Source: Streptomyces sp. NBRC 110035 (GTDB lineage: Bacteria > Actinomycetota > Actinomycetes > Streptomycetales > Streptomycetaceae). From it: 64,000 bases of DNA. Numbering within the stretch: the stretch's first letter is position 1; each line of letters opens with the position of its first letter. This document shows positions 29,501 through 42,300 of the stretch, in pieces. Under the pieces are notes generated by a model. That model was not told where the DNA came from. It worked only from the letters and a program-made list of their open reading frames with translations, and ran no database searches. Position numbers and translations under genes: made by a program. The stretch is taken from NCBI RefSeq assembly GCF_000829695.1, contig NZ_BBNN01000019.1, positions 178,953-242,952 on the forward strand, in the 5' to 3' direction.

Positions 29501-32500
29501 AGGTGTGGATGGCGTAGGCGGGGCTCTCCGGCAGCGGCCGGCGGGCGGGGGCGGGTCCGGTGGCCGGGCGGCGGGCGAGGTCGGCCTCGACCCGCGGGTC
29601 GTCGAGGAGCAGCAGGGGTACGTCGGTGCCGTCGACCCGGGCCACCGTGCCGGTCGTGGTCACCAGGGTCACCGGGTCGGCGTCGGCGAGGAGGTGGCCG
29701 ATGCGGTCGGCGGGCGAGGCCGGGTCGATCGGCAGGTAGGCCGCGCCGGTCTTCAGCACGGCGAGGACCGCGACGACCTGGTCGCAGGAGCGGGGCAGGG
29801 CGAGGGCGACGAACTTCTCGGGCGCGGCGCCGAGCCCGGCGAGCCGGTGGGCGAGCCGGCCGGCGCGGGCGTCGAGCGTCGCGTAGTCCAGACGCTCGGT
29901 GCCGCAGGTGACGGCGGTGGCGCCGGGTGTGCGGGCGGCCTGTATCTCGAACAGGTCCACCAGGGTCTGGCCGGGGCGGCCCCGTTCGGTGCCGTTCCAG
30001 TCGGTGAGCATCCGCCGCCGTTCCCCGGCCGTCGGCCGGGCCAGGTCGCGCAGCGGCCGGTCGGGACCGTCGGCCAGCTCGGTGAGCAGCAGGCACAGCC
30101 GGCCGGCGAGCGAACGGACGGTCGCCGCGTCGAACAGGGCGGGGTCGTAGGCGAGGTCGAAGCCGAGGCGTTCGCCGTGGTGGGCGCGCAGCACGAGCGG
30201 GTAGTTGGTGGCGTCGCGGGAGGTCACCTGGGCCAGCCGCACCCCGGAGCCGGCCGTGCGGGCCTCGTCGAAGGGGTAGTTCTCGAAGGCGACCATGCTG
30301 TGGAAGAGCGGGCTGCCGGACGGCACGTCGCTGAGCCGGGTCAGCTCGGCCAGCGACACGGCCGCGAACCGCCTCGACTCGGCCTGGGCGTCCTGCAGGT
30401 CCCGCAGCCACGCGCCGGCCGTGCGTCCGGGGTCGACGCGTATTCGGGTGGGCACGGTGTTGATGAACATGCCCACCATCGACTCGACGCCGGGCAGGTC
30501 GTCGGGCCGGCCGGAGACGGTGGTGCCGAACACCACGTCGTCCTCGGCGCCGTACCGGGCCAGCAGCAGCGCCCAGGCGCCCTGCACGACCGTGTTGAGG
30601 GTGAGTCCCGCGTCGCGTGCGGTGCGTGCCAGCCGGGCCGACGCCTCGTCGTCCAGGCCGGCCGCATGGACGTCGGCGGAGCGGGCCGAGTGGGCCTCGC
30701 GCAGGGGGCGGTCGGCGGGCAGCGGGGTGGGGTCGGTGAAGCCGGCGAGGACGCCCCGCCAGTACGCGCGGGCGGCGCCCGGGTCCTGCTCGGCGAGCCG
30801 GCGTACGTAGTCGCCGAAGGGACGCCGTACCGGCGGCCGGGACTCGGCGCCGGCGGTGAGTGCCGCGTACTCCTCGCACACCTCGGTCAGCACCTGGGCC
30901 AGGCTCCAGCCGTCCAGGATCAGGTGGTGGGAGGTCCACAGCAGGTGCAGCCGCGCGTCGGGCAGCCGGACCAGGGTCAGCCGCATCAGCGGCGCGGCGG
31001 CGAGGTCGACGCCGCGGGCCAGGTCGTCGGCCCGCAGCCGGGCGAGGCGCTCGGCGTGCCCGGCCTCGTCCAGGTCCCGCCAGTCGAGGTGGGTCACCGG
31101 CACCCGCACGTCCCGGCGCACGACCTGGAGCGGCACCGGGACGTCCTCCCAGACGACGCAGGTGCGCAGGGCGGGGGTGCGCTCGGTGACGCGCTGCCAG
31201 GCCGCGGCGAGGGCGTGCGGGTCGGCGACGCCCTCCAGCAGGAGTGCCGCCTGGTCGACGTAGACGTCGTCGGGGCCGCCGACCAGTCGGTGGAAGAGCA
31301 TGCCCTCCTGGAGCGGGGTCAGCGGCAGGACGTCCTCCACGTCCCGCCCGTCGCCGACCAGCCGGTCCAGGCGGTCCTGGCCGAGGCGGGCCAGCGGGAA
31401 GTCGGACGGGGTGCGGCCGCCCGCGCCGGGGCCGGCGCAGTGCTCGGTGATCGCGGCGAGCGCGCGGGTCATGCCGTCGGCGAGGGTGCGGACGGTGTCC
31501 TCGTCGTGCACCTGGTCGCTGTAGTGCCAGGTGATCTCCAGTTCGCCGCCGGCGACCACGGCGGAGACGTCCAGCAGGTGGGCCGGCGGCTGGTCGGCGG
31601 CGACGTCACGGCCGGGCACCTCGTCCGCCGGGGCGAAGTCCCGTCCGTCGCCGGCCTCCCACTGGCCGTGGTAGTTGAAGCAGACCTGCGGCAGCGGCAG
31701 GTCCCGCAGGGCGCGGGCGGCCGGGTCGGGCGAGCCGAGGCGGGCCAGGGCCTCGTGGCCGAGGCCGTTGCGGGGGACGGCCCGCAGGCGCTCCTTGACC
31801 GTCTTGAGGGTCGTGCCCCAGTCGGGGGCGCCGGCCGGTCCGGCGGGGGCGAGGGTGACGGGGTACTGGGTGGTGAACCAGCCCACCGTGCGCGACAGGT
31901 CCAGCGTGTCGTCCTCGCGGCCGTGGCCCTCCAGGGTGACGGTCACCCGCTCGGTGCCCGTCCAGTCGGCGAGGACCCGGCTCAGCGCGCTGAGCAGCAC
32001 GTCGTTGACCTGGGTGCGGTAGACCGCGGGCACCTGGCGCAGGAGCGCCCCGGTGGTGGCGCGGTCCACGCGGGTGCGCAGGGTGCGGACCGAGCCGGCG
32101 AGCGGGGTGCCGGGGCGGTCCACGGGCAGCGGGGTACGGGGTTCGGCGGCCTCGGCCGTCCAGTGCGGCAGGTCGGCGTCGAGGTCGCCGGCGCGTACGC
32201 GGCGGGCCAGGTGTGCGGCCCAGTCGGCGAACGGCGTGGGGACGGGCTCGAGTCGGACCGGGTCGCCCTGGGCCGCCTGCCGGTAGGCCTGTGCGAGGTC
32301 GGCGAGCAGGACGCGCCAGGAGACGCTGTCCACCGCCAGGTGGTGGGCGGTGACGAAGAGCTGGGGGCGTTCGCCGGGAGGGGGCAGCAGCAGGGCGGCG
32401 CGCAGCAGGGCGCCGGTGGCCGGGTCGAGGGCGGCGCGGGCGGACTCGGCGGCCTCCTCGCGGGCAGCCGTCGCGTCGTCGGCGCGGGCGAGGTCGTGGC

Positions 32501-35500
32501 GGGTGAGCAGGCCGGCGGCCGGGCCGTCGCCGGGGTGCTGTTCCCAGGTGTCCGCCGCGCGGACGAAGCGGGTGCGCAGCGCGGGGTGGTGGGCGGCCAG
32601 TGCCTCCAGGGCGCGCTCCAGGGCCGGTTCGTCCAGGTCGTGCGGCAGGTCCAGCAGCATCGACATGCTGAAGTGCCGCAGCGGGCCGTGCGTGGCGAAG
32701 AACCACTCCTGGACCGGCGTCAGCGGCGCCGGGCCCTCCTCGCGCGGTGGCCGGGGGGCGGACGCGGCGGTGGTGCGCGGGGACGCGGCGGCGGCGAGGT
32801 CGGCGACGGTCTGGTGGCGGAAGACGTCCCGCGAGGTGAGGTCGAGGCCCGCCGCCCGGGCGCGGGAGACGGCCTGGATGCTGAGGATGGAGTCGCCGCC
32901 CAGCTCGAAGAAGTTGTCCGTCACACCGACCCGGCGCGCGCCCAGCACCTCGGCCCAGATGCGGGCGAGGGTCTCCTCCTCGGGGGTGCGCGGGGCGACG
33001 AACTCCTTGTCGCGCCCTCCGCCGTCGAGGTCGGGGGCGGGCAGGGCACGCCGGTCGACCTTGCCGCTGACGGTCATCGGCAGGCCGTCGAGCACGGTGA
33101 AGGAGGACGGCACCATGTGGTCGGGCAGCACGCGCCGGCAGGCCGCCCGCACGTCGGCCACGACGAGCCGCGCGTCGCGGCCGGCGGGGGCCGGTGTCCC
33201 GGCAGGCGACACCGGCCCGTCGAGGAGCGGCGGCCGGTGCGTGTTCCCGGTGGGCCGGCCGGAGGTCCTCGTGCCGGATGTACGCGTGCGGGACGGGTCC
33301 GGGCCTTCGGCCGGTGCGTCGAGGGGGGCCTCTTCCTGCCCGGGCGGAGCCGAGAGTCCGGGGGCGTGTGCCGGGCGTCGCGACGGGGCGGACGCCGCCT
33401 GCCGGGGCACCAGGTAGGCGGCGAGCCGGGTGTGGCCGTGCGGGTCGGTGACGGCGACGACCGCGGCGGCGGCGACCTCGGGCAGGTCGGTCAGGGCCGC
33501 CTCGACCTCGCCGGGCTCGATGCGGTGGCCGCGCACCTTGACCTGGTCGTCGGCGCGCCCCAGGTGGTCCAGGCGTCCGTCGGCGGTCCGGCGGGCCAGG
33601 TCGCCGGTGCGGTACATGCGGGTGCCGGGCGGTCCGAACGGGTCGGGCAGGAACCGTGCGGCGGTGAGCCCCGGCCGGCCCGCGTAGCCGCGCGCCAGTT
33701 GCACGCCGGACAGGTACAGCTCGCCGCCGACTCCGGGCGGCACGGGCCGGAGCCGGTCGTCGAGGACGTGGGCGCGCACGTTGGCGAGCGGCCTGCCGAC
33801 GCTCGGACGGCCGTCGCCCTCGATGCGGCAGGCCAGGGCGTCGACCGTGCACTCGGTGGGCCCGTAGAAGTTGTACGCGGCCACGTCCCGCCGCGCGGCC
33901 AGCTCCCGCCACAGGCCGGGCCCGACCGGCTCGCCGCCGAGCATCAGCACCCGGGGGTGGTGGCGCGGGTCGGTGAGCAGTCCGGCGGGCAGCAGCTGGC
34001 GCAGGTAGGTGGGGGTCAGGTCCAGGAAGTCGATGCGGTGCTCGACGACGTACTCGACCAGCGCGGCGGCGTCCAGCCGGGTCGTCTCGTCGACCAGGTG
34101 CAGCGGGTGGCCGTCGGCCATCAGCAGCACGCCCTCCAGTGAGGTGTCGAAGGAGAACGACGCCGTCAGCGCCACCCGCAGCGGCCCGCCGCCCGCCTCG
34201 GCGACGAAGCCCTCGCGGTGGCCCGCCAGCAGGTTCGCCGCGGACCGGTGCGCCACGGCCACGCCCTTGGGGCGGCCGGTGGAGCCGGAGGTGTAGAGGA
34301 CGTAGGCGGTGGTGTCCGGGTCCGGCGGCGCGAGCGGGCCCGCGTCGGCGGGTCCGGCGCCGGGCAGGTCCCGCAGCGCGGCCTCGTCCAGGACGAGGGC
34401 CGGCCGGGCGTCGTCGAGCAGGAACCGTACCCGCTCCTCGGGCAGTGCGGGGTCCAGCGGCAGATAGCCGGCGCCGGCCTTCCAGACGGCGAGGATCGCC
34501 ACGATCATGTCGGCGGTGCGGGGCAGCCCGAGGGCGACCAGGCGCTCGGGGCCCGCACCGCGCGCGACCAGGTGGCGGGCGAGGCGGTCGGCGCGGGCGT
34601 CGAGCGTCGCGTAGTCCAGGCGTACGTCCCCGGCGACCAGGGCGGTGGCGTGCGGGGTGCGGGCGGCCTGCCGCGCGAACAGCTCGGGCAGGGTGTCCTC
34701 GGGGACGGGCAGGGCGGTCGCGTTCCAGTCCCGGGTGACCTGCTCCAGCTGCTGCGGCGAGAGCAGCGGCAGGGTGCCCAGCGGCCGGTCCGGCTGCGCG
34801 GCGGCGGCGTCCAGCAGGCGCAGCAGCTGGCCGGCCATGCGGGTGGCCGTGTCCGCGTCGAACAGGTCGGTGCGGTACTCCAGCAGACCGGTGAGACCGT
34901 CTCCGTCCGGGAGGAACTCCACGCTCAGGTCGAAGGTGGCGGCCCGTCGGGGCACGGCGACCGGGGCGGTGGCCAGGCCGTGCGGATCGGGGGCGGCGGG
35001 CGGCGCCGGGTGCAGCAGGACCATCACGTCGAACAGGGGGTTGCGGCCCGCCTCACGGGTCGCGCCGACGGCCTCCACGAGCCGCTCGAACGGCGTGTCG
35101 CCGTGCGCGAAGGCGTGGTTGACCGTGTCGGCCGCGGCCGTGAGCAGGTCGCGGAAGGATCCGGCGGTCTCGACGCGGGTACGCAGCACCACGGTGTTGA
35201 CGAAGAAACCGACGGCCCGTTCGAGGTCGGTGCGGCCGCGCCCCGGGGTCAGTGAGCCGACGGTGATGTCGTCCTGTCCCGACCAGCGGGCCAGCAGAGC
35301 CTGGCAGGCGGCGGTCAGGGCGGTGAACAGGGTGGTGTGCCGCTCGGCCGCGAGCTGCTTCAGCCGGGCGGTGGTGGCGGCGGGGACGGTGAAGGTGTGC
35401 ACCGCGCCCGCGCCGGACTCCTCGCCGCGGCGCGGGCGGTCCAGCGGCAGCTCGGGCGCCACCGCGCCCGCCAGCCGCTCCTTCCAGTGCGCCAGTTCGC

Positions 35501-36188
35501 GTTCCAGGCGGGGGCCGGAGAGCTGCTCGCGCTGCCAGACGGCGAAGTCCGGGTACTGTGCGGCCACCGGCTCCAGCACGGGCTCCGCGCCCTGGGCGAG
35601 GGCGTCGTAGGCCGTGCACAGCTCCTCCAGGAGCACCCCCATCGACCAGCCGTCGGTGACGATGTGGTGGGCCGTCAGCAGCAGTACGTGCGCGTCGGGC
35701 GACTCGCGCAGCAGCAGGGCCCGCAGCAGCGGCCCGGTGCGCAGGTCGAAGGGGCGCTCGTACTCGGCCAGCAGGGCCGCTTCCAGAGCCTTTCCGTCCC
35801 CGGGAGCGGTGAGGTCCCGGACCGGCAGCGGGAGCGGGCCGGCCGGCCGCACGGTCTGCGCGGGTCTGCCGTCGGTCTCGTCGAACGTGGTGCGCAGCGC
35901 CTCGTGCCGGCCCACCACCAGCTCCAGCGCGGCGGTCAGGGCGGTGTGGTCCGGCGCTCCGGTGAGCCGGAGCGCGACCGCACTGTTGTAGCGGGGGTCG
36001 CCGGGCCGCAGCCGGTCCAGGAACCACAGCCGCTGCTGGGCGAAGGACAGCGGCAGCGGCCGGGTGCGGTCCGCGCGCGGGAGGGCCCGGCGGGCGGTGG
36101 AGGCGGCCCGGCCGGCCAGCCGGCGGCGGAGCTCTTCCTGGAGGTCCTGCGGCAGGGCCTCGGCGCGGTTTCGCTTCGAAGACGTCAT
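16053..36188 (-). CDS. Non-ribosomal peptide synthetase, modules 6-10 (C-A-T-E, C-A-T, C-A-T-E, C-A-T, C-A-T-E)
   Basis: This 6,711-aa second subunit of the assembly line has these approximate domains: C6 45-480, A6 500-1060, T6 (Ser1100), E6 1150-1600; C7 1612-2050, A7 2075-2560, T7 (Ser2631); C8 2685-3130, A8 3150-3620, T8 (Ser3679), E8 3730-4180; C9 4190-4630, A9 4650-5120, T9 (Ser5170); C10 5225-5660, A10 5680-6160, T10 (Ser6214), E10 6260-6705. C6, C8 and C10 are LCL-type and follow modules without E. C7 and C9 are DCL-type and follow E domains. The protein ends after E10 ([11 protein letters not shown], then the FTWHH region). There is no thioesterase, reductase or terminal C domain. 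The N-terminal helix ([17 protein letters not shown]) may dock to the acidic C-terminus of the first NRPS. It begins 13 bp after that gene's stop. Confidence 0.95.
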   Translation of the reverse strand: MTSSKRNRAEALPQDLQEELRRRLAGRAASTARRALPRADRTRPLPLSFAQQRLWFLDRLRPGDPRYNSAVALRLTGAPDHTALTAALELVVGRHEALRTTFDETDGRPAQTVRPAGPLPLPVRDLTAPGDGKALEAALLAEYERPFDLRTGPLLRALLLRESPDAHVLLLTAHHIVTDGWSMGVLLEELCTAYDALAQGAEPVLEPVAAQYPDFAVWQREQLSGPRLERELAHWKERLAGAVAPELPLDRPRRGEESGAGAVHTFTVPAATTARLKQLAAERHTTLFTALTAACQALLARWSGQDDITVGSLTPGRGRTDLERAVGFFVNTVVLRTRVETAGSFRDLLTAAADTVNHAFAHGDTPFERLVEAVGATREAGRNPLFDVMVLLHPAPPAAPDPHGLATAPVAVPRRAATFDLSVEFLPDGDGLTGLLEYRTDLFDADTATRMAGQLLRLLDAAAAQPDRPLGTLPLLSPQQLEQVTRDWNATALPVPEDTLPELFARQAARTPHATALVAGDVRLDYATLDARADRLARHLVARGAGPERLVALGLPRTADMIVAILAVWKAGAGYLPLDPALPEERVRFLLDDARPALVLDEAALRDLPGAGPADAGPLAPPDPDTTAYVLYTSGSTGRPKGVAVAHRSAANLLAGHREGFVAEAGGGPLRVALTASFSFDTSLEGVLLMADGHPLHLVDETTRLDAAALVEYVVEHRIDFLDLTPTYLRQLLPAGLLTDPRHHPRVLMLGGEPVGPGLWRELAARRDVAAYNFYGPTECTVDALACRIEGDGRPSVGRPLANVRAHVLDDRLRPVPPGVGGELYLSGVQLARGYAGRPGLTAARFLPDPFGPPGTRMYRTGDLARRTADGRLDHLGRADDQVKVRGHRIEPGEVEAALTDLPEVAAAAVVAVTDPHGHTRLAAYLVPRQAASAPSRRPAHAPGLSAPPGQEEAPLDAPAEGPDPSRTRTSGTRTSGRPTGNTHRPPLLDGPVSPAGTPAPAGRDARLVVADVRAACRRVLPDHMVPSSFTVLDGLPMTVSGKVDRRALPAPDLDGGGRDKEFVAPRTPEEETLARIWAEVLGARRVGVTDNFFELGGDSILSIQAVSRARAAGLDLTSRDVFRHQTVADLAAAASPRTTAASAPRPPREEGPAPLTPVQEWFFATHGPLRHFSMSMLLDLPHDLDEPALERALEALAAHHPALRTRFVRAADTWEQHPGDGPAAGLLTRHDLARADDATAAREEAAESARAALDPATGALLRAALLLPPPGERPQLFVTAHHLAVDSVSWRVLLADLAQAYRQAAQGDPVRLEPVPTPFADWAAHLARRVRAGDLDADLPHWTAEAAEPRTPLPVDRPGTPLAGSVRTLRTRVDRATTGALLRQVPAVYRTQVNDVLLSALSRVLADWTGTERVTVTLEGHGREDDTLDLSRTVGWFTTQYPVTLAPAGPAGAPDWGTTLKTVKERLRAVPRNGLGHEALARLGSPDPAARALRDLPLPQVCFNYHGQWEAGDGRDFAPADEVPGRDVAADQPPAHLLDVSAVVAGGELEITWHYSDQVHDEDTVRTLADGMTRALAAITEHCAGPGAGGRTPSDFPLARLGQDRLDRLVGDGRDVEDVLPLTPLQEGMLFHRLVGGPDDVYVDQAALLLEGVADPHALAAAWQRVTERTPALRTCVVWEDVPVPLQVVRRDVRVPVTHLDWRDLDEAGHAERLARLRADDLARGVDLAAAPLMRLTLVRLPDARLHLLWTSHHLILDGWSLAQVLTEVCEEYAALTAGAESRPPVRRPFGDYVRRLAEQDPGAARAYWRGVLAGFTDPTPLPADRPLREAHSARSADVHAAGLDDEASARLARTARDAGLTLNTVVQGAWALLLARYGAEDDVVFGTTVSGRPDDLPGVESMVGMFINTVPTRIRVDPGRTAGAWLRDLQDAQAESRRFAAVSLAELTRLSDVPSGSPLFHSMVAFENYPFDEARTAGSGVRLAQVTSRDATNYPLVLRAHHGERLGFDLAYDPALFDAATVRSLAGRLCLLLTELADGPDRPLRDLARPTAGERRRMLTDWNGTERGRPGQTLVDLFEIQAARTPGATAVTCGTERLDYATLDARAGRLAHRLAGLGAAPEKFVALALPRSCDQVVAVLAVLKTGAAYLPIDPASPADRIGHLLADADPVTLVTTTGTVARVDGTDVPLLLLDDPRVEADLARRPATGPAPARRPLPESPAYAIHTSGSTGRPKGVVIPHANVVRLFTRTRDRFGFGADDVWTMFHSYAFDFSVWEMWGPLLHGGRLVVVPDETARSPEDFLRLLADERVTVLSQTPSAFYPLIRADAEHPETGARLALRTVVFGGEALDVGRLADWWTRHPASAPRLVNMYGITETTVHVTHAPLDPATAPDGPASPIGTAIDDLRVYVLDADLAPVPPGATGELYVAGEGLARGYLGRPGLTATRFLADPFGMSGERMYRTGDRAKWRADGTLEYLGRADAQVKIRGYRIEPGEIEAALHTHPGVAEAAVGVFEDASGTRRLVAHVVGSGGPAPSAAVLRAHLERLLPAHMVPAAHVPVDALPLTVNGKLDRRALPAPGPDGYAAGTDRTPPRTPAERLVAAAWADVLGVGEVHAGDDFFALGGDSILAVRVTARLRAAFGPDVSPRLLFTRPTVAVLAAGLGEPADGAPAPQADAIPATAPQTPAPLSYAQQRLWFLDRFEPGSTEYTTLSVLRLRGPLDVSALRTALDGLVARHEALRTTFVEQGGQARQLVHPPHRVDLPVDDLTTAPDARAALDALLEREAATPFDLAAGPLLRARLARPADGEHVLVLAVHHIVTDGWSLGVLGRDLGELYAAAHEGRRPELPALPVRYADHAAWQRARTDRVERRLAHWRQVLDGVPPLEPPTDRPRPAVRTRDGALVTFTLPAGLTDRLRERGRESDATLYMTLLTACTALLSRWADQDDFAVGTVTAGRERPELHDVVGMFVNTLVLRNRVRPGTSFRALLEQVRDTVLEAFAHQDVPFERLVDALRPERDTSRTPLFQVMVALHNLGAEAPALLDLDVEPLTPPVRHATFDLAFDFVEGDGGVTGHLEYDTALFDEDTVRRLAARLRLLLEAAAQDPGRDVRALELMTPAERRHVLHDWQGPRLAVPDTTFPALFEAQAARTPHDTALVARDATLDFAALNERANRLAHHLLARGVAPERVVAVRLPRTSGLVAAVLAVAKAGGTLLCLDPDLPAGRVTHLLADAAPHTVLTEDALREVPWDRLPAHDPTDRDRPAPLRPDHAAYIVYTSGSTGRPKGVVVEHRHLVNLCHDHREGLVAPHTADGRRLRAALSASFSFDTSWEGPLLLALGQEVHLVDEDVRLDPDAFCAQVAARGLDLVNVTPSFLRELTAAGLLAPGRHHPRVLLVGGEATGPDTWRELDAAAGLGVTAYNMYGPTECTVDATYGRVTDHPDRPVIGRPGRNLRAHVLDGALRPVPPGVPGELYLAGAQVARGYLGRPGPTASRFVADPFGAPGERMYRTGDRARWNERGLLEFLGRADEQIKIRGFRVEPGEVEAALLAHPDVSEAVVTAREHAGRLMLVAHLVPAGDTAPTADELRLALRRTLPDHMVPAAFVPLARIPRTSSGKTDRRALPAPPAQPDPATTYVAPRPGTEETLAAIWADVLRVERVGARDNFFALGGDSILSIQIVSRARRAGLALTTKDVFRHQTVAELALRVTEAAPAAADAAVPADAPLTPIQRWYLDGRRPGDPLRFTMSQRIELAPGTGMSALRPAVDALVGHHPALRTRFRRTDDGRRQEVLPDVPDGILTHHDVTGLDGPALEAEVRRAADAARASLDPAEGRMVRVLLLDRGPDLPAQLLVIVHHLAVDGVSWRILLADLETAHRCVADGRPVELPPAGTPFGHWAARLEAHTRSGALDGDLAHWERTAAAPAGLPAGRPGPHTHGTAATVTVELEPETTEALLRRVPEVYRTQVNDVLLSALGRTLARWCGRDTVLVGVEGHGREDLFDDVDLSRTVGWFTAEFPLALSVDPDAGWHDTLRSVKEQLRAVPLHGLSHGALRHLLPDSPLAAAPAPRVGFNYHGRWDADGSRSGLYGAALPPAGSDTDPDEPRPYLLDVTGVVQGGRLELGWTYPPAVYDESTVRELAEGMCAALRDIAAHCARPDAGGRTPSDFPLAGLDQRELDRLVGDGRHVADVLPLTPLQAGMLFHGLVDTAGAYFDRTAVRLSGVADPHAFAAAWQQVADRTEALRTSVHWQGLPHPVQVVHHRVELPVTHLDRRHLTPGQRGRETGELLAADRAAGMDLTTAPLTRITLAALPGDEILLLWSSHHLILDGWSTGQLLTEVCERYAALTGGREAPAPVRRPFSDFLRWLHDQDEGAAEAYWAGTLAGFPARTPLPYDRTPAEAHRARAAATAHRQLDERVSARLREAAARAGLTVNTVIEGAWTLLLARHGGCDDVVFGTTVSGRPAELPGVEAMTGMFINTVPTRIRVTGGGAASWLRDVQERQSDARRFDFLALPRIQALSEVPAGEALFDSMVVFENYPVDASATARTGVRVEEVRADDAPTFPLCLRAHLGDRLGIDLAYDADLFDADTAERLAARLAVVLTALADAVGDDADVAGLEPLTEDDRALLQRWDATTRQAAPRSPVELFAEQARRTPDAPALRDAGTELTYRRLDDWSDAVASRLLAGGLRAEDRVALLMDRCPELVVAQLAVLKAGGAYLPVDVRAPEERRRTLIGRAGATARLTAADVAAVRTPAAGAPAAVPADADRPAYVMFTSGSTGEPKAVAVRHRDVAALATDSRFTGGVCDRVLLHSPVAFDAATFEVWAPLLNGGCVVVAPPRPVDAALLRNLVRDGGLSALWLTAGLFRLLAQDAPDCFAGLRQVWTGGDVVPAAAVRRVLSACPGLTVVDGYGPTEATTFATSFALTDATAVPDTVPVGHPLDDMRVHVLDGRLRPVPPGCAGELYLAGEGVARGYLNRPGDTAARFLADPAGPPGTRMYRTGDLARRRPDGTVEFLGRADDQVKIRGFRVEPGEVEAALAAHPGVADVAVLAREDRPGSRRLVAYLVGPEDLTDVREFARRSLPDHLVPSAFVVLPALPLSGNGKVDRAALPAPEPASGDRRGAPTAPRTDAERRTADVFAEVLAVRRPGVEDDFFQLGGDSILSIRLAARLSEAFGTDLSPRAVFTHPTPAALAALLTEEPSGDAAPTAIVPVPRDTPAPMSYAQQRLWFLEEFAPGSGEYVTASALRLRGRLDVPALTAALRALVERHEALRTTFDTVDGHGVQIVHPAPDVPLPLHDLSQTAETDRAARLEELLEAERARTFDLRRGPLLHAGLIRLSDDEHVLTLTLHHIVTDGWSTGVLTGDLAHFYRAARGRGAGQLPPLSVQYADYAHWQRGSGTDEHLAYWKEHLTGLETLDLSTDRPRPAVRTHDGATVPLVLPRGTARRLVQVGRDRQTTLFTTLVAAAQTYLARLTGGRDITVGTVTSGRDRAETQNLVGFFVNTLVLRSRVEPDRPFPEFLTEVRATVLDAFAHQEAPFERVVDEVQPVRDTSRTPLFQVMVVLQNAPGADLDLPGIEVTDVDTELRHAAFDLTLEFAETSAGELHGLLTYNTDLFDAATAERMADQLGTLLTAVADDPDRPVGALPLATDETLKAVLDQGRGTARPVPAATLPDLFEQQAARTPDAVALADADGRELTYAQVERAANRLAHRLIARGVGPERVVALALPRGAETVVAQLAVAKAGGAFLPVDPDYPEQRREFMLRDADAWLVLDDPAAVRDADGPDTAPTDADRTAPLTVAHPAYVIHTSGSTGTPKGVTVTHRGLAAFAAAAADRYDAGPGDRVLQFASPSFDASVLELCVSLLGGATLVTGEEGPLVGERLAQALAERRVSHTLIPPAALATVDPRAAGALPHLRTLIVGAEACPAHLVERWAPGRRMINSYGPTEATVVATWTGPLTPGTGAPPIGRPAGATRVHVLDAALRPVPPGVTGDLYVAGPGLARGYLNRPGPTASRFVADPFGAPGERMYRTGDLARWDASGELRFAGRADDQVKLRGFRIEPGEIESALRRSPRVRDAVVTVRGGGSGPDGRSGGRLVAHVVPAGGATGELPVPELRDHLAGLLPPHMVPSAFVPLERLPLTPNGKTDRAALPEPGPAHTAAGPRTAPRTDTERRIARIWADVLGVADVGAHDNFFHLGGDSILSMQVVSRLRRDGLHLATRDLFTHQTVAELATVVTDAPQHSGEGPVSGDVPLTPIQEWFLSSPRARHGHFNQSLLLELGAPLDAAALETALNALLDHHDALRMRFTEDEAGWRQFNPPPSDTDRTRLLDRHDLSGLTPAEADAAMAEAADDLHTGFDLARGPLLRAALFTGDAGRPAFLLLVAHHLVVDAVSWRILRDDLEAAYRQAAQGEPVTPGERTTSFRDWARGLAAHVAAGALDDELPYWERAVDAGSLPAGTPAGPPTGLVDTLTVELDEADTEALLRAAPTAYRTRVNDVLLAALALALARWTGREEVRLDLEGHGREDVLDDVDLSRTVGWFTTVHPIALQVPEPAGPGPTRDWRTLVKSVRRQLRAVPGNGLGFGALRTFGPPEVRERLGRAAHGQVVFNYLGQWDARPESPGDGLVRAEHGSFGRHHDPRDSGSHPLEVVGAVQGGRLSFTWHHRPALHPTDTVRRVADDFAEALRHIARHAQNSR
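20530..23629 (-). other. NRPS module 9: C(DCL)-A-T, Val-like pocket
   Basis: C9 has HHLILDG and follows E8, as expected for a DCL domain. The A9 pocket is D-A-F-L-W-G-G-T-F-K, close to known valine codes (DAFWIGGTFK, DAYWWGGTFK), so valine or a related branched residue is predicted. There is no E domain, and the next C domain is LCL, so the residue should stay L. Confidence 0.75.
23630..28149 (-). other. NRPS module 8: C(LCL)-A-T-E, acidic pocket
   Basis: The A8 pocket is D-T-E-N-L-G-M-V-D-K. Glu239 and Asp331 make it acidic, which suggests a basic or amide side chain. It is similar to A6 and lies in the same FSFDTSWEG sequence context. E8 has the canonical [10 protein letters not shown] and EGHGRED motifs. 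The next domain is DCL-type, so a D residue is expected. Confidence 0.7.
28150..31349 (-). other. NRPS module 7: C(DCL)-A-T, threonine
   Basis: The A7 pocket is D-F-W-S-V-G-M-V-H-K, one or two conservative changes from the established threonine code DFWNIGMVHK. This is the most secure assignment in the line. C7 has HHLILDG after E6. There is no E domain, and C8 is LCL, so L-Thr is expected. Its hydroxyl could in principle act as an alternative cyclization nucleophile. Confidence 0.85.
31350..36188 (-). other. NRPS module 6: C(LCL)-A-T-E, acidic pocket
   Basis: The A6 pocket is D-T-E-D-M-G-F-V-D-K, with three acidic positions (239, 278 and 331), which points to a positively charged amino acid such as Orn, Lys, Dab or Arg. 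A roughly 73-residue disordered insertion interrupts the C-terminal subdomain. E6 has [10 protein letters not shown], with Ser replacing the Gly of HHxxxDG. The following C domain is DCL-type, so E6 is probably active. Confidence 0.7.
33182..33401 (-). other. Disordered insertion inside adenylation domain A6 (between core motifs A8 and A9)
   Basis: Residues about 930-1003 are Pro/Ala/Ser/Arg-rich, with a short repeat around RTSGTRTSG. They lie between [12 protein letters not shown] and [12 protein letters not shown]. The corresponding linker in the neighbouring A domains is roughly 8-15 residues. The insertion is in frame and the motifs on both sides are intact. Confidence 0.85.
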
Positions 36189-36201
36189 GGGGTTCCGGTC
36201 C

Positions 36202-39200
36202 TCACCGTTCGTCGTGGTCGCTGTCGCCGCGTACGGCGCCTTCGAGTTCGCTCAGCACCTGCTCCTCCACCAGCTCCGCCAGGGCGGCGACGGTGCGGGT
36301 GACCAGGACGTCCCGCGGCGTCAGGGTCACGCCGAAGGCCTCGCCGGCGCGGGAGGAGATGAGCAGGGCGCGCAGGGAGTCGCCGCCCAGGGCGAAGAAG
36401 TCGTCCTCGGCGCCCACGGTGGTCTGCAGGGCCTCCTCCCACAGGGCGGCGACGGCCTCCTCGGTGGGGGTGCGGGGCGGCACGTGCCCGGTGGCCGGCG
36501 GCTCCGTCTGCGGGCCGGGCGCGGGCAGCGCGGCCCGGTCGGTCTTGCCGTTCTCCGTGAGCGGGAACCGCTCCAGCGTCACGAACGCCGAGGGCACCAT
36601 GGGGCCGGGCAGGGTGCGGGCGGCGAAGGCCCGCAGGTCCGCGCCGGCGGGCGGTTCGGCGCCGGGCGCGGCGAGCAGGTGGGCCACCAGGCGCGGCAGC
36701 CCCGGTTCGTCCTCCCGCACGCTCACCACGGCGTCCAGCACCGCCGGGTGGCGTACCAGGGCCGCCTCCACCTCGCCGGCCTCGATGCGGTGGCCGCGCA
36801 GCTTGAGCTGGTGGTCGGTGCGTCCGAGGTAGTGCAGTTCGCCGTGGGTGTCGCGCCGGACCAGGTCGCCGGTGCGGTACATGCGGGTGCCGGACGGTCC
36901 GAACGGGTCGGCGGTGAAGCGGGTCGCGGTCAGACCGGGGCGGCCCAGGTAGCCGCGGGCCAGGGCCGGTCCGGCGAGCCACAGTTCGCCGGGCACGCCG
37001 TCGGGGACGGGGCGCAGTCGCGCGTCCAGGACGTAGGCGCCGGTGGCGGGCAGCGCGCGGCCGATGGGCGGCGCGGAGCCGTCCGGTTCCAGCGGGCCGG
37101 ACCAGGTGGCGACGACGGTCGCCTCGGTGGGCCCGTAGGAGTTGATCATACGGTGGTGCGGTGCCCAGCGGGCGACCAGTTCGGCCCGGCAGGCGTCCGC
37201 GCCGACCACCAGGGTGCGCAGGTCCGGCAGGGAGCCGGGGGTGTCCGGCGGGAGGGTGGCGAGCGCGGCGGGCGGCAGCAGGGTGTGGGTGATGCGCGAG
37301 GTGCGCAGTACGCCGGCCAGTTCGGCGCCGAGCAGCGGGCCGGGCGGCGGTACCACGAGGGCCGCGCCGCTCGGCAGGGACATGCACAGCTCGAGCACGG
37401 AGGCGTCGAAACTGGGCGTGGCGAAGGCCAGGACCCGGTCCTCGGGGCGGACCCGGTAGTGCGCGGCCTCGGCGGCGGCGAAGCAGGCCAGCCCGCGGTG
37501 GGTGACGACGACGCCCTTGGGGGTGCCGGTGGAGCCGGAGGTGTGGATGACGTACGCCGGGTCGTCGAGGTCCAGGGGGCGGACACGGTCGGTGTCGGCG
37601 GGCCGGTGGCCGGGCGTGCCGTCGGGCGGCGCGGCGAGCAGGCCGGCGACCTCCTCGGCGGTGAGGGTGACGGCGGGGTCCGCGTCGCGCAGCATCAGCG
37701 CGACCCGCTCGGCCGGGTAGCCGGGGTCCACCGGGAGGAAGGCCGCGCCCGCCTTGGCCACGGCGAGCTGGGCGAGGACCATGTCCGCCGAGCGCGGCAG
37801 GACCAGGGCGACGATGTCGCCCGGCCCGGCTCCGCGCGCGATGAGCCGGTGTGCGAGCCGGTTGGCGTGGTCCTCGGCCTCGGCGAAGGTCAGCGTCGAC
37901 TCCGGTGCGGCCAGGGCCGGCCGGTCCGGCCACCGGTCGGCCGCGGTCTCGATCAGCGCGGGCAGCGTGGCCGGGGGCACCGGCGGCAGCTGCGGGCGTG
38001 CGGGGCCGTGCAGCAGCCGGTCCCGTTCGCCGGGCGGCAGCACGTCCACCGCGTGCAGGGGGGCCGGGTCGCCGGAGCCGGCGAGGGCGGTCAGGGCGTG
38101 CAGCAGCCGGCCGGCCAGGGCGTCGGCGGTGGACTCCTCGAAGTAGCGCGGGTCGTAGCCGAGTTCGACGCTCAGTTCGTCGCCGGGTGAGATCACCACG
38201 GTGAGCGGGTAGTTGGTGGCCTCCCGGGCGTCGAGGTCCCGGATCCGGACGCCGTGGGCGCCGGCAGTGGCGTCGCCCACGGGATAGTTCTCGAAGACCA
38301 GCAGGCTGTCGAACAGGGCTGTACCGGGCGGCAGTTCGCTCCACCGGTGCAGTTCGGACAGCGGGACGTGGTCGAAGCGCCGGTCCTCCGCCCGCGCGGC
38401 CTGCACCTCGCGCAGCCACACGGCGCGGGGCGCGTCCTCGTCCACGGTGACCCGGGCGGGCAGCGTGGTGATGAACAGGCCGGTGATGGTGTCGGCGCCC
38501 GGCAGGTCGGCGGGCCGCCCGGAGACGGTGGTGCCGAAGCACACCTCCCGCTCGCCGCTGAGGCGCGCCAGCAGCAGCGCCCACGCGCCCTGCACCAGCG
38601 TGTTGAGGGTGAGGCGGTGCCGGCGGGCGAACTCCGTCAGCCGGGCCGTGCCGTCCGCGCCGAGCCGCCGCGACAGCCAGGTGCCCGAGCGGGCGGTGGC
38701 GCCGGGGGCGGGCCTGCGGTCGTACGGCAGCGGGGTGGGCGCGGCGTAGCCCGCGAGGGCCGTCTTCCAGTGTTCCCCGGCGGCTGCGGTGTCACGGCCG
38801 GCGAGCCAGGCGGCGTAGTCCGCGAAGGGCCGGCGTTCCGGCAGGCGGGGCCCGGTGCCGGCAGTGAGCGCGGCGTGCGCGGCCATCACGTCGCCCAGCA
38901 CGTGGAAGACGCTCCATCCGTCGAGCAGGACGTGGTGGAAGGTCCACACGACGCGCACCTCGTCCGGGCCGAGCCGGATCAGGGTGACGCGCAGCAGCGG
39001 GGGCCGGTCGAGGGCGATGCCGCGGGCGCGGTCCTCGTCGAGCAGCCGCCGCAGCCCGGTCTCCCGCTCCGCCGGTGTCAGGGCGCTCCAGTCGAGTTCG
39101 GTGACGGGCAGCGTGACGTGGCGGTGCACGGTCTGGAGCGGGACGGGCACCCCGCCGAGCGCCACGGCGGTCCGCAGCACGGGCGTGCGGTCGACGACGT

Positions 39201-39359
39201 GCTGCCAGGCGGCCGCCAGCAGCCGGGGCTCGCGCACGCCGTCCGCGACGAAGGTGATCTGCTCGGTGTACAGGCCCCCGCCGGGCTCGTCCATGCCGTG
39301 CACGACCATGCCGGTCTGGGTGGGGGTGAGGGGGTAGACGTCCGCCACGTCGCACCCGG
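36202..39359 (-). other. NRPS module 5: C(DCL)-A-T
   Basis: The A5 pocket is D-A-L-L-V-G-S-V-V-K, nearly identical to A1 and A10. The carrier motif is LGGDSL instead of LGGDSI, and no E domain follows. The next C domain, on the other subunit, is LCL-type, so an L residue is expected. This carrier hands the pentapeptide across the subunit junction. Confidence 0.75.
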
Positions 39360-42300
39360 TGCCGGCGAGCCGGTCGACGGCCTCCTGGTCCAGCCCGGCG
39401 AGCGGGAAGTCCGAGGGGGTGCGGCCGCCCGCGCCGGGCTCGGCGCAGTGCCGGACGATCTCCCGCAGTTCCTCGGCCGTCTCGGCCGCCAGCCGGGCGA
39501 CGGTCTCGTGCCGGTGCACGTTCCGCGAGTACGACCAGGTGAACTCCAGCCGCTTGTCGGTGACCCGGCCGAGGACGTCGATGAGGTGCGGCCGGTCCGC
39601 CGAGCGGTCCATGCCGCCGCTCAGTCCGCCGTGGGGCGCGTGCAGCAGGCCGCCCGGGGCGGCGTTCCAGTCCTGCCGGCCCAGGTAGTTGAAGCCCACC
39701 TGGGGCAGGCCGGGCAGCTCGCGTCCCGCCGTGGGGTGCAGGTGGCGCAGCGCGCCGTAGCCCACTCCCCCGCGCGGCACGGCCCGCAGGTTCTCCTTGA
39801 CGGACTTCAGGGCGGTCCCGGGGTCCGCGTCGGGGGGCACGTCGAGGCCGACGGGGAACATGGTGGTGAACCAGCCGACGGTGCGGGCCGGGTCGACGTC
39901 GTCGAACAGGTCCTCGCGGCCGTGCCCCTCCAGCGCGACCACCACGCGGTCCTGCCCCGTCCAGCGGGCCAGGACGCGGCCGAGGGCGCACAGCAGGACG
40001 TCGTTGACGCGGGTGCGGTAGACGTCGGGGACGTCCTGGAGCAGCCGCCGGGTGTCCTCGCTGCCGAGGCCCACCGTCACCGTCTGTTCGTCGGCGGCGG
40101 TGTTCCCGCCGGCGAGATCGGTCGGCAGGGGGCCGGGGCGCAGGGCGCTCCAGTGGGCCGTCTCCTCGTCGAAGCCGCCCGCCGCGGTGTGGGCGGCCAG
40201 GCGCCCGGCCCATTCCCGGAAGGAGGTCGTCTTCGGGCCCAGGTCCGGGGTGCCGCCGGTGCGCAGGGCCCGGTAGGCGGTGTCGAGGTCCTCCAGGACC
40301 ACCCGCCAGGACACGGCGTCCACGACCAGGTGGTGGGCGGCCAGCAGCAGAACGGGCGGCCGGTCCTCGCCCGGCCTGCACAGGGCGGCCTTGAGCAGCG
40401 GGCCTCCGGCGAGGTCGAACCCGGAGCACAGGCCGGCGGCCACGGCGTCCGGGGTTTCGGGGGTGTCGTGCACCTCGAGGTGCGGCGCCGCGCCGGGCGG
40501 GGTGCCGTACTGGCGCCACCGTCCGTCGCCGACCGGTTCGTAGCGCATGCGCAGCGCGTCGTGCTGCTCCAGCACCTTCGCGAGGGCGGCACGCAGCAGT
40601 GTCTCGTCGGTGTCGGAGGCGAGTTGGAAGGAGACCGTCTGGGTGAAGCGGGCCGGGTCGCCGGTGAGGGTGTCGAACAGCCAGTGCTGTACGGGGGTCA
40701 GCGGGGCGTCGCCCACGACCGGCCCCTGTTCGGCGGCCGCCGTCGGCGCGGCCGGGAACTCCTCCACGGCGGTGGCCAGTTCGGCGACCGTCTGGTGCTG
40801 GAAGAGGTGCCGGGGGGTCAGCGCGAGTCCGGCCCGGCGGGCGGCGGAGACGATCCGGATGCCGAGGATGGAGTCGCCGCCGAGTGCGAAGTAGTTGTCC
40901 GCCGCGCCCACTTCGGGTACGCCCAGCACCTCGGACCAGATCGCGGCGAGCGTCCGCTCGGTGGTGGTGCGCGGCGGCCGGGTGCCCTCCGTGGTGGTGG
41001 CCGCGGACCACACCGGTTCGGGCAGGGCCCGCCGGTCCAGCTTGCCGGTGGCGCCCAGCGGCAGCCGCTCCAGCGGCACCACGGCCGCCGGCACCAGGTG
41101 GTCGGGCAGCGTCCGGGCGAGGAAGGCGCGCAGGCCTGCCGGTGCCGGGGCGTCGCCGTCGCGGGGGACGGCGTAGCCCACGAGGCGCTTGTGGCCGTCG
41201 TGTTCCACGACGCGTGCGGCGGCGGCGGCCACCTGCGGGTGCCGGGCCAGTGCGGCCTCCACCTCGCCGAGTTCGATGCGGAAGCCCCGCACCTTCACCT
41301 GGTCGTCGGTCCGGCCGAGGTACAGCAGGTCGCCGTCGGCCGTCCAGCGGACCAGGTCGCCGGTGCGGTACATGCGGCTGCCGGGCGGTCCGAACGGGTC
41401 GGCGGTGAAGCGGGACGCGGTCAGGCCGGGCCGGTTCAAGTAGCCGCGGGCCACACCGGTTCCGGCGAGGTACAGCTCGCCGGGCGCCCCGACGGGCACG
41501 GGGCGCCTGCGGGCGTCGAGGACGTAGGCGCGGGCACCGCCGACGGGCCGGCCGATGGGCGGGACCCGGTCGGGGTCCGCCGGGTCGCAGGTGGAGGCGG
41601 TGGCGTAGACGGTGGCCTCGGTGGGGCCGTAGATGTTCATGACGCGGCAGCCCGGTATCGCCTCCCGCACCTGGCGGACGGCACGGGCGGGCAGCGCCTC
41701 TCCGGCCAGGACCACGGTGTCGGCCGTGACCCGGACGGCGTCCTCGGCCAGCAGCCGGCCCAGCGCGGAGGGCACCGCGCTGAGCAGTCCCGCACGCCAC
41801 GGCTCGGACCGCTCGGCCAGGGCGAGCAGGTCGCGGACGACCTCCACGTGGCCACCGGACAGCAGGGGCGAGAGGATCTCGAACACCGACACGTCGAAGG
41901 TGAGCGAGGTGGAGGCCATCATGTGGGCGAGTCCACGGCCGGTGAACTCGGCGGCGGCCCAGTCGGTCAGCGCCACCACCGAGGCGTGGGGGACGACGAC
42001 GCCCTTGGGCCGGCCGGTGGAGCCGGAGGTGTGGATGACGTAGGCGGGGTGCTCCGGCAGCAGCCCGCCGTGCCGCTCGCCGTCACCGACGCCGGCCGCG
42101 GACGCGGCGGCCAGGCGGCCGGCGCAGGCCGGGTCGTCCAGGACGATCCGCGGGTACGGGCCGTCCGGCAGCCGCGCGGAGGTCTCCGCACAGGTGATCA
42201 CCGCGTCGGGCCGCACGTCGTCGAGGAGGAACGCGATGCGTTCGGCCGGATGGCCGGGGTCGACCGGGAGGTAGGCGGCGCCGCTCTTGAGGACGGCGAG

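Noticed and set aside
20907..34142. A 4,411-codon open frame on the plus strand opposite the second NRPS gene
   Set aside because: It is antisense to well-supported NRPS domains. The translation is low-complexity Gly/Arg/Val/Glu-rich sequence, and stops are rare there only because of the codon bias of the real gene.
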